Below are positions 57,545 to 64,000 of a stretch of DNA of 64,000 bases, one piece after another. How positions within the stretch are numbered: position 1 is the stretch's first letter; each line of letters begins with the position of its first letter. The notes beneath the pieces were generated by a model, which worked only from the letters and a program-made list of their open reading frames with translations, was not told where the DNA came from and did no database searches. Source of the DNA: Allorhizobium borbori (lineage in GTDB: Bacteria; Pseudomonadota; Alphaproteobacteria; Rhizobiales; Rhizobiaceae); NCBI RefSeq assembly GCF_014196535.1, contig NZ_JACIDU010000005.1:80225-144224 (forward strand), given 5' to 3'. The position numbers and the translations under genes are program-made.

Positions 57545-58770
57545 AACAGACATGGCGCTGGTTCGGGCCGGTCGACACGGTGACATTGAACCATGTGAAG
57601 CAGGCTGGTGCGACTGGTGTGGTTACCGCGCTTCATCATCTGAACGATGGCCGTGCATGGCCGTTGGATGAGGTTCTGAAAAGAAAGGCCGTCGTCGAGG
57701 CGGCGGGCCTTGAATGGTCTGTTGTCGAAAGCATTATAGTGCATGAGGACATCAAGACGCGCACTGGCCGGTTCCGCGAATTGATCGATAACTACAAGGC
57801 TTCCATTCGCGCCGTCGCCAAAGCCGGAATACGAACGGTCTGCTATAATTTCATGGCGATTACCGACTGGACCCGGACGGATCTAGAATATCCTATGCCC
57901 CATGGCGGCACAGCGCTGCGTTTCGATGTGGTGGAGTTCTGCGCCTATGATGTTTTCCTTCTCAAGCGTCCGGGCGCCGAAGCCGATCATCCTGCCGAGA
58001 GGGTGGAGCGCGCACGGGTACGATTGGCGCAGATGGGCGAAAGCGATCTGGCCAGGCTGGAACGCAATCTTATCGAGTGGGTGCCGGCCCGTGAGTTTGT
58101 TTATGATCGGCAAAGCCTGAACCATATGCTCGATATCTATCGGGAACTGTCTGAAGATGGCTTCCGGAGCAACCTCGTGGCCTTCCTCAAGGAAATCGTG
58201 CCCGTGGCCGAAGAGCATGGCGTCAAGCTCGCCATTCATCCCGATGACCCGCCGTTCCCGCTATTTGGCTTGCCGCGTGTCGTCTGCAACGCCGATGATT
58301 TCCGGCATGTGCTGAATGCGGCCAAATCCCCATCGAATGGTGTGACGCTCTGCACCGGGTCGCTTGGCGCCAATCCGCAGAACGACCTTGTTGCAATGGC
58401 CAAGGAATTTGCCGCCGATATCCATTTTGCTCATCTGCGCAACGTGACAAGGGAAGGTGATGGTTCCTTCCACGAGGCAGAACACCTTGCCGGCAATACG
58501 GATATGGTGCGGGTTACGCAGGCGTTGATGGAGGAAGAACGGCGGCGCACCGCGCAGGGGCGATCGGATCACGAAATTCCCATGCGTCCCGATCATGGCC
58601 ATGCCATCGTGGATGACATCGGCAAGCAGGTTAATCCGGGCTATTCCTGCATTGGCCGGTTGAAAGGGCTAGCCGAGTTGCGTGGCATCATGACGACGAT
58701 AGACACGCTTTTGCCTGTAACTGGAGCAAATCTTGTGGCAGGAGAGGTTCCTGTTTTCTGCAAATCATGA
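57541..58770 (+). CDS. uxuA: Mannonate dehydratase
   Basis: A 409-residue enzyme that dehydrates D-mannonate to 2-keto-3-deoxygluconate. Blocks: WRWFGPVDTVTLNHVKQAGA at the start, VKLAIHPDDPPFPLFGLPR near 225, CTGSLGANPQNDLV near 270, IHFAHLRNV near 296 and RPDHGHAI near 348. Metal ligands are the His, Cys, His and Asp/His of these blocks. After GRLKGLAELRG, a normal family ending, the last 15 or so residues are encoded by the inverted repeat, so the tail has been replaced by a rearrangement but the core is intact. Confidence 0.9.
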   Translation: MKQTWRWFGPVDTVTLNHVKQAGATGVVTALHHLNDGRAWPLDEVLKRKAVVEAAGLEWSVVESIIVHEDIKTRTGRFRELIDNYKASIRAVAKAGIRTVCYNFMAITDWTRTDLEYPMPHGGTALRFDVVEFCAYDVFLLKRPGAEADHPAERVERARVRLAQMGESDLARLERNLIEWVPAREFVYDRQSLNHMLDIYRELSEDGFRSNLVAFLKEIVPVAEEHGVKLAIHPDDPPFPLFGLPRVVCNADDFRHVLNAAKSPSNGVTLCTGSLGANPQNDLVAMAKEFAADIHFAHLRNVTREGDGSFHEAEHLAGNTDMVRVTQALMEEERRRTAQGRSDHEIPMRPDHGHAIVDDIGKQVNPGYSCIGRLKGLAELRGIMTTIDTLLPVTGANLVAGEVPVFCKS

Positions 58771-58972
58771 AATTCTTCCTTCATGGCGAAGCTCCGCCTG
58801 CCCATGGCTGAGGATGCCGACGCGCTTTCGCTGAAGGCGTTGCGAGAGCTTGTGACTGGTCTGGTGGAGCGGGCTGACATCTGGATCGGAAAGCTGGAGG
58901 CCGAAAACCAAAAGCTCCGCGATGAACATGATCAACTCAGGACCGAGAACATCCGGATGAAGGTCGACAAAC
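58721..58972. repeat. Inverted repeat copy B (IS66-like start region)
   Basis: Inverse, diverged copy of 43300-43557. It begins with CTGGAGC inside the end of uxuA and ends where the IS6-like remnant begins. Confidence 0.8.
58783..58972 (+). pseudogene. IS66-like transposase, N-terminal fragment
   Basis: About 63 residues starting MAKLRLPMAEDADALSLKAL, with the coiled coil KLEAENQKLRDEHDQLRTEN. It matches the start of the gene at 43495 but on the opposite strand. It is cut off by an IS6-family remnant after KVDKR. Confidence 0.8.
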
Positions 58973-59239
58973 GGCGATGTCACGTTAACCTGAGTTCCGA
59001 TGCACGGGAGACGCTCTGCCTTCGGGATTGTCTTCAGGCCACGCCGCGAGCGGCAGCCTTCCATTCTGCGATCGCCAGGATGCGTTAGCTCGACTTTGGA
59101 ATGCGGAGCGTTGTGAGCGGGGTGGGACAAAGAGGTTACGGACAGCGGAGAAAACGGAGACGAAGCGTTGAAGACCTCCCGTAGATCGGAAGCCTTGCAT
59201 CATCCGCTCCCGTTTTCGCAGCGGCACATGAAAATTCTC
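58973..59239 (-). pseudogene. IS6-family transposase remnant
   Basis: On the minus strand, AENFHVPLRKRERMMQGF then QRFVSVFSAVRNLFVPPRS match the C-terminal part of an IS6-family transposase different from the intact one next to it. A frameshift follows; another frame then gives ILAIAEWKAAARG. The outer end GGCGATGTCACGTTAAC (58973-58989) resembles the IS6-type terminal repeat. The N-terminal part is lost where the second element begins at 59240. Confidence 0.75.
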
Positions 59240-60047
59240 GGCATCGTAAAGTTAACGACCGAGAAGCCAAGTCGTGACGCCTGCCGTATACACCGCTCAT
59301 GCCCGAGCGATCATCGCCCACAGGTTCATAACCGCTGCGCGCAGTTGGCGATGATGGCTGGATGGGATGTCGTGGCGCGGGATGTGGAATAGGTTGGCAA
59401 TCTGATCATGGATGGAAACGAAGCGTTGCAAATGCCGCTTTGACTTGAAGCGCTTTATGATCCGCTCTCGCCGTCGGACTGGCTGGTGGGAATTCTCGGC
59501 CCGATTGTTCAGACCTTTGTGGGAGCGGTGCTCGACACTGGGCATGACCTCTCGTTTTGCGGCGTCATAAGATCGGAGCTTGTCGGTGATCATCACGCGC
59601 GGCGCACGGCCTTGTCCCTTCAACAGCTTGCGCATCAGGCGCTTGGCAGCCTTGGCGTCGCGACGGCTTTGCACCAGAACCTCCAGGACGAAACCGTCCT
59701 GATCCACGGCACGCCATAGCCAATGCTTCTTGCCCATGATCAAAATAACGACCTCATCAAGGTGCCACTTGTCACCGAGCCGGCCGGATGAGCGGCGGCG
59801 GATCTCGTTAGCAAAGGTACGACCAAATTTCTCTGCCCATAGTCGGACAGTTTGATGGGAGACAATGATGCCGCGCGCCGCCAACAAATCCTCGACCATC
59901 CGTAAGCTCAGCGGAAAGCGGAAATAGAGCCACACCGCGTGGGCAATGACCTCAGCGGGAAAACGGTGGCGGTGGTAGAGCGGATCACGGTCGGTCATGC
60001 CCATTCATCGCATATACAATTCCAAGTCCGGTTAACTTTACGATGCC
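59240..60047 (-). mobile_element. IS6-family insertion sequence (808 bp)
   Basis: Perfect 17 bp terminal inverted repeats GGCATCGTAAAGTTAAC (59240-59256) and GTTAACTTTACGATGCC (60031-60047). The length and single transposase gene fit the family. The 8 bp flanks (AAATTCTC and GCTGAAAC) do not match, so it did not arrive by a simple insertion that was kept; recombination or deletion beside it is likely. Confidence 0.92.
59297..59998 (-). CDS. IS6-family transposase
   Basis: A 233-residue DDE transposase. N-terminal helix-turn-helix (LSLRMVEDLLAARGIIVSHQ), then first Asp in KWHLDEVVILIMGKKHWLWR, second Asp in MITDKLRSYDAAKR and Glu in NNRAENSHQPVRRRER. IS6 elements join replicons through cointegrates. 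ATG at 59998 (MTDRDPLYHRHRFP) is the usual start; one at 60004 is also possible. It appears intact. Confidence 0.92.
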   Translation of the reverse strand: MTDRDPLYHRHRFPAEVIAHAVWLYFRFPLSLRMVEDLLAARGIIVSHQTVRLWAEKFGRTFANEIRRRSSGRLGDKWHLDEVVILIMGKKHWLWRAVDQDGFVLEVLVQSRRDAKAAKRLMRKLLKGQGRAPRVMITDKLRSYDAAKREVMPSVEHRSHKGLNNRAENSHQPVRRRERIIKRFKSKRHLQRFVSIHDQIANLFHIPRHDIPSSHHRQLRAAVMNLWAMIARA

Positions 60048-60200
60048 GCTGAAACGTAATTTGTCTCGGCCCTGAGATCGAGATCTGTTACCGAGGCTCG
60101 TGTCGAAGGCGTCCTTGGGAATGAGGCATATCGGAGAGGTCGACAGTGCCGGTGATCGTGATCGGAAATAAATTCTCCAACCAATGGGATCCGGACTGCA

Positions 60201-61490
60201 TTGAGCGATTTTAAAAGTTTCTTGGCGAGCGACGCAGGCGCGTCCGCCCGATATCAAGCACGACGCGGGCGGCGGATCCACATCAGCATCGATGATATCG
60301 AGCCTCAGTCGAAAAAGATGTCATTCGCCGACCGAGCGGCTTTTCAGACGGCAGTTGCCGAAGATCTCACGTCGATCAAACGCAGCACGTTCCGGGGCGA
60401 CATAGCGCTCAAGCTGGACCTTGCAACCGCCGGCAAGACTCCACCGCATGCACATACGATCGCCAAAAACTTCCTGGACCTTCTTGGCACCCGAATGGCC
60501 GGCGTCAAATGGCCGAAAAAGAGCCTCCTCTATGCCGATGATAGCCAGATCCAGGCGCTATCAGTCTCGTGTCGTCACGGCGAGGACAACCCCAGCATTC
60601 GTATCGAGGCAAGGCCTTTTGCGGCGATGCTCGACGATCTGGAACTCGCGGGCAAGGCTCTCCAATCCACAGAAAGCATGGAGTCCTACTATGAGCGGGA
60701 TCGCGAAAGTGAGTGGATAGAGACGTTTCGCGATCTCGTTCATGACGAGAAAGCCCAACGCAAATCCCTCGGCGACAAAATGTACGAGGCATATCGGGAT
60801 ATGGTGCGTTGGAGCGCCCAGCGTGCGCTACTCCGACGGAGCGGCGTAGACATCCCAGTCTTAGGGTGGATGTATGGCCTCCCGCGGGGGATACCGACGG
60901 GGTTCGACAATACGATGTGGGCCGGGCTGGTTGGCGATTCCAAACTCCGGCTTCAGGTCGGCGAATTGCCAATTACCAGCGGCGGCTCAACGGTGTTCAA
61001 ACAAAGCGTGTCGGCCGAGATCGCCACCTTCAAGAACCGCTGGGATTGGATAATCAATCCGCTCGTAGTCGCTGTGGCACTCGAAGTCGTTGTGAGACCG
61101 AACCCCAAGACGCCGCCAACAGTCCTCCATGACCTCGACAACATAGTGCGGGATTATCTCATCCCCGGAATCGTCCCCGCCTTTGGCACGGTGTCCGACC
61201 AGCGATGGACGATCGACTTTGCAGCGCTACGGGAACGCGACCCAAAGCTTGCCAATGCTTGGGGACCAAACCCGACACCGCCAGTTGGAACGAAGAACGG
61301 CGTGACACGCTACGAGGTCTGGCGCTTACCGCCCGTCGCTGGCGAGCCGGGTTTCGTCAGCGTCGCCCTTGTCTCCGACATCGACGCCGAGGGCGACCTG
61401 ATGCAGCAAATGGACGACCACATCAGCAAATGGCAAGACAGTTTGTCTGACGATGGCCGGTATCCCTGGCAGAGGCGGAGACGCTGGTAG
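60201..61490 (+). CDS. Unknown protein with two RusA-like segments
   Basis: A 429-residue protein starting with TTG. Two parts resemble halves of RusA Holliday-junction nucleases: residues 52-150 have GDIALKLDLATAGKTPPHAH, then LLYADDSQIQALSV (like the RusA 'DD-x-Q-[IV]' block); residues 290-400 have VALEVVVRPNPKTPP, then LHDLDNIVRDYLIPGI (like the RusA 'D-x-D-N' block). The key acidic residues are split between the two parts. The centre is helical with many Arg/Glu. It is the only gene between an IS6 element and the cell-wall genes. The nuclease idea is inference. Confidence 0.6.
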   Translation: MSDFKSFLASDAGASARYQARRGRRIHISIDDIEPQSKKMSFADRAAFQTAVAEDLTSIKRSTFRGDIALKLDLATAGKTPPHAHTIAKNFLDLLGTRMAGVKWPKKSLLYADDSQIQALSVSCRHGEDNPSIRIEARPFAAMLDDLELAGKALQSTESMESYYERDRESEWIETFRDLVHDEKAQRKSLGDKMYEAYRDMVRWSAQRALLRRSGVDIPVLGWMYGLPRGIPTGFDNTMWAGLVGDSKLRLQVGELPITSGGSTVFKQSVSAEIATFKNRWDWIINPLVVAVALEVVVRPNPKTPPTVLHDLDNIVRDYLIPGIVPAFGTVSDQRWTIDFAALRERDPKLANAWGPNPTPPVGTKNGVTRYEVWRLPPVAGEPGFVSVALVSDIDAEGDLMQQMDDHISKWQDSLSDDGRYPWQRRRRW

Positions 61491-61743
61491 ATCACCACAC
61501 CTAGCGCTCCAGACTTACGCGCAGTCTTCGCGCGCGCTCCTGGAACGCGCTTTCGCCGCCTTCCAGGATGTCGCATACCGCTTTCCTGATAGAGGCGTTT
61601 TCCAAGCCTCCCGACGTGTATGTGATCGGCGGCAAAGCGCCGTGCGGATGCGGAATCACGCAATAAAGACAATTGTTTGATCAGGTCCTCACCGTAGAGC
61701 ATTTCCGGCGATCCCTGTTCACCGGAAATGCTCTAGATCCTGG
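61491..61743. other. Intergenic region with a terminator
   Basis: No supported gene. It holds the perfect inverted repeat at 61695-61735 and otherwise shows nothing specific. Confidence 0.5.
61695..61735. terminator. Perfect 14 bp inverted repeat, probable terminator
   Basis: TAGAGCATTTCCGG (61695-61708) and CCGGAAATGCTCTA (61722-61735) around a 13 nt loop, just after the L,D-transpeptidase stop. Similar palindromes recur between genes in many Hyphomicrobiales genomes, so it may be a dispersed repeat that also ends transcription. Confidence 0.65.
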
Positions 61744-62445
61744 TTACTGTTTGACGACGATACGTGCCTTGTAGGGGACGCGCTGGTAAAGGTCGATCAC
61801 ATCCTGGTTGATTAGGCGCACACAACCGGAAGACACGGCTTTACCGATGGAGGACCATTCCTTCGTGCCGTGCAAACGGTAAAGCGTGTCCTGGCCATCC
61901 TTGAAGATATAAAGCGCGCGGGCGCCAAGGGGGTTGGACGGGCCGGGCTCCTGGCCGCCGTTCTCGACCGAATACTTTGCAAGTTCCGGCTGGCGGGCGA
62001 TCATTTCCGCTGGCGGCTTCCAGCGCGGCCATTTCTGACGCCATTGGATCACACCTTCGCCTTCCCAGGCAAAGCCGGCGCGGCCGAGGCCCACGCCGTA
62101 GCGCATGGCCGTGCCGCCCGGTTCGATGACGTAGAGGAACTTGGAGGGTGTATCAACGACGATGGTCCCAGCAGGCTCGCCTGTCGTGTTTTCGACTCGC
62201 TGCCGGTAGAACTTGGGATCGATCTGCTTGAAGGGAACGGCTGGCAGCTGATGGCCCTCGTCCTCCAGCGCGGCATAGCGCAAGGCCATTTCGGCTTCGC
62301 TCGGCGGACCGAGCGGGCGGCGGGCGACCAGAGGCGTTGGCGCGTTTTGGCTCGCCGTCGTGGTACATCCTGCCAGCGCCGCCGTCAGGGACACGGCCCC
62401 GATCAGCAGGCCGCGGCGACCGATGTGAGTTTGTTCAAGCTTCAT
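61744..62445 (-). CDS. L,D-transpeptidase (YkuD/ErfK family) lipoprotein-type
   Basis: A 233-residue enzyme that cross-links peptidoglycan or links it to outer-membrane proteins. The N terminus has a twin-Arg-containing hydrophobic signal with lipobox LAGC near residues 24-27. The catalytic domain (about 95-232) ends with LHGTKEW, then SSGCVRL carrying the active Cys near 211, and HGT supplies the His. It overlaps the eptA-like stop by 4 bp, so both envelope genes form one operon. Confidence 0.92.
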   Translation of the reverse strand: MKLEQTHIGRRGLLIGAVSLTAALAGCTTTASQNAPTPLVARRPLGPPSEAEMALRYAALEDEGHQLPAVPFKQIDPKFYRQRVENTTGEPAGTIVVDTPSKFLYVIEPGGTAMRYGVGLGRAGFAWEGEGVIQWRQKWPRWKPPAEMIARQPELAKYSVENGGQEPGPSNPLGARALYIFKDGQDTLYRLHGTKEWSSIGKAVSSGCVRLINQDVIDLYQRVPYKARIVVKQ

Positions 62446-64000
62446 GTTTTGTCCCCGTCATTGGCACTGTCGACTGATTTAGGAATAGGTTTTGGGCCGC
62501 TCCGGCAGGCGGCGAACATGTCCAGCCCGGCGTTATAAACGCTCGTCGAAACGTTCATCATGCCGAGCAGGCTGGAAAAAAGGTTATCGTGGGACAGTTC
62601 TTTCGAACGTTCCTGCCGCAGACAGGCGGTATCGACGCCCATGCCGCTGGCGAAATCCGGATCGAGCCAGGTGAGCATCGGAACACGGGTCTGTTCATCC
62701 GGCGCCATGAAATACGGCGTTCCATGGAGATAAAGACCGTTTTCGCCGAGCGATTCACCGTGGTCGGAAACGTAGAGCATGCCCGTGGCCAGCCTGTCGC
62801 GCTTTGCCTTCAGGCGATCGATGATCCCGGAGAGGATGTAATCCGTATAAAGAATGGCATTGTCGTAGGCGTTGACGATTTCCTGATCCTGACATTTCGA
62901 AAGCTCTGTCGTCGTGCATTCGGGCAGGAACTTGCGGAATTGCGCGGGGTATCGCTTGTAATAGGCCGGCCCGTGATTGCCGAGTTGGTGAAAGACCAGA
63001 ACGCTGTCTTCCTTCACGGAGTTCAGCCATTCATCGATCTTTTCAAAGGCGATTTCATCGTCACAGGTGCCGTCTTCGCAAAAGCGCGGATCGGTGGAAT
63101 TGTAGATGTCGATGAAGCGCACCCGGTCCGCGACGCCCTTGCTGCCGGTGTTGTTCTCCAGCCACGTCACGTCAAGTCCTGCCCGCTGGAGCACATCGAC
63201 GACGGTTTCACGCGCCATTCCCGCCTCGCGGGTATAGCCCGAGCGCTTGAGATCGGAAAACATGCAGGGCAGGGAGACAACGGTTGCCGTACCGCAACTG
63301 GAAACATTCGGAAAATAGATGACGTCCTGTTGTTTCAAGAGCGGATTGGTTTCCCGTGCGTAGCCGCCAAGCGAGAAGCTCGCGCCTCTGGCGGTCTCGC
63401 CGACGACGATGATCGCGACGCGCGGTTTGGTTTGCCCGTTTGCGGCTGTGCTCACGCTCGCATCGGTGCCCAACGGTTTGGCGACGATACGGGCTTCATT
63501 GCCGCTTGCGAGCGCGACCTTGATCGTGCTCACCAACGGCGTGACGGGGTTGAGCGTCTTCACCAGATCGCGGTTGTTGCGCACGATGGCCGAAAACGGC
63601 TTGTAGTAGATCCCCGCGACAAGAACGGCCGTCACGAGGCAGCCGAACACAATCCCCGCGTTCCAGGCCGCCGTCCGGCGTGCCGAGGGGAAGCGAACGC
63701 GAAGCCGGGCGATCAGGAGGCATGGCAGCAGCACGCCGAGCACAATCCGCCACACGAACCCCGCCGTCAGCAGATCGCCTGCCTCGTCGGGGGTCGTTTC
63801 GATCACGTTTCGCACCATTTCGGTGTCGATCAGGACGCCGAGCGAGTCGATGAACCAGGAGGCTCCTCCCGCAATGGCGATCAGAAGGAAAAGCACGGGC
63901 TTGAAGACCGGCCTGAACGCGGCGATGGACGTTATGGCCGTGAGAAGGGCCAGAACGCCGAGCGCGAGCGCGATCAGCGGACCGGGCGCGCCGGAAAGGT
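62442..64000 (-). CDS. eptA: Phosphoethanolamine transferase, EptA-like (5' end outside window)
   Basis: 518 residues are visible; the frame is open to the window end, so the true start lies beyond 64000. The visible N-terminal part has membrane segments (LFLLIAIAGGASWFIDSLGV; FVWRIVLGVLLPCLLIA; VFGCLVTAVLVAGIYY). The periplasmic sulfatase-like domain holds VGETARGASFSLGGY with the catalytic Thr, SCGTATVVSLPCMFS, and YVSDHGESLGENGLYLHG with metal ligands. Family members add phosphoethanolamine to lipid A or core sugar and reduce polymyxin binding. Confidence 0.92.
   Translation of the reverse strand, partial: LSGAPGPLIALALGVLALLTAITSIAAFRPVFKPVLFLLIAIAGGASWFIDSLGVLIDTEMVRNVIETTPDEAGDLLTAGFVWRIVLGVLLPCLLIARLRVRFPSARRTAAWNAGIVFGCLVTAVLVAGIYYKPFSAIVRNNRDLVKTLNPVTPLVSTIKVALASGNEARIVAKPLGTDASVSTAANGQTKPRVAIIVVGETARGASFSLGGYARETNPLLKQQDVIYFPNVSSCGTATVVSLPCMFSDLKRSGYTREAGMARETVVDVLQRAGLDVTWLENNTGSKGVADRVRFIDIYNSTDPRFCEDGTCDDEIAFEKIDEWLNSVKEDSVLVFHQLGNHGPAYYKRYPAQFRKFLPECTTTELSKCQDQEIVNAYDNAILYTDYILSGIIDRLKAKRDRLATGMLYVSDHGESLGENGLYLHGTPYFMAPDEQTRVPMLTWLDPDFASGMGVDTACLRQERSKELSHDNLFSSLLGMMNVSTSVYNAGLDMFAACRSGPKPIPKSVDSANDGDKT

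Noticed and set aside
59032-59392. Small rightward frames across the IS6 junction
   Set aside because: They span two element boundaries and are the complements of transposase sequence.
61310-61702. A 130-codon leftward frame
   Set aside because: It overlaps the end of the RusA-like gene on the other strand and runs through the terminator palindrome; no motif.
1-64000. CRISPR arrays, tRNA or rRNA genes
   Set aside because: No regularly spaced repeats and no recognisable cloverleaf or ribosomal sequence were found by eye; a tRNA search program could still correct this.

Overview
The window looks like a mid-to-high GC alphaproteobacterium of the Hyphomicrobiales (Brucella/Ochrobactrum or a rhizobial relative). 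The clues are the codon use, an IS66-like transposase next to an RHE_PE00001/DUF1612 gene, UgpC-type sugar ABC genes and a Hyphomicrobiales-style siphophage gene set. The genus is an inference; no rRNA or marker gene is present.

The left two thirds (97-39573) is a complete HK97-type siphophage genome that carries a plasmid replication initiator (38802-39533) and a ParA-type partition pair (457-1487). I find no integrase. It is bracketed by two copies, in the same orientation, of a small TnpA-only Tn3-family transposon: a 96 bp end at the window edge (1-96) and a full copy (39574-42789). The same 5 bp, CCTGC, lies just inside both transposon ends (97-101 and 39569-39573). This is what is expected if a circular phage-plasmid carrying the Tn3 element fused with a larger replicon as an unresolved cointegrate. 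In the circular form rep and par would be neighbours, with the Tn3 insertion between them.

Phage layout. The late operon runs leftward from about 26.7 kb to 3.8 kb: HNH, small and large terminase, portal, protease, capsid, connectors, tail tube, frameshifted tail chaperone, tape measure with an embedded lysozyme, tail tip, two SGNH-hydrolase tail proteins, lysin, nested spanins and holin. A signal-peptide protein on the opposite strand (16570-17154) interrupts it. A leftward early operon of overlapping genes (33858 to 26854) carries regulators, a ParB/MT-A70 adenine methyltransferase fusion, a C5-cytosine methyltransferase and a NusG paralogue just before the late genes. An S24-type repressor (33944-34561) sits between two clusters of a shared 12 bp operator motif. 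A rightward early operon (34732-38432) encodes mostly unknown small proteins and a MazG-like pyrophosphohydrolase.

The right third is host DNA with mobile-element scars. The Tn3 copy lies in an already frameshifted IS66-like transposase gene. A divergent LacI regulator and an eleven-gene rightward operon (46563-58770) combine amino-sugar catabolism (NagB-like, SIS, NagA), an ABC sugar importer, an AGE-like protein, a ceramidase-fold hydrolase and the uronate enzymes UxuB and UxuA. This points to uptake and breakdown of a saccharide containing both N-acetylhexosamine and hexuronate. Inverted copies of the IS66-like start region lie on both sides of this block. Beyond it are an IS6-family remnant, an intact IS6-family element, an unusual two-part RusA-like protein, an L,D-transpeptidase and an EptA-type phosphoethanolamine transferase that runs off the window.
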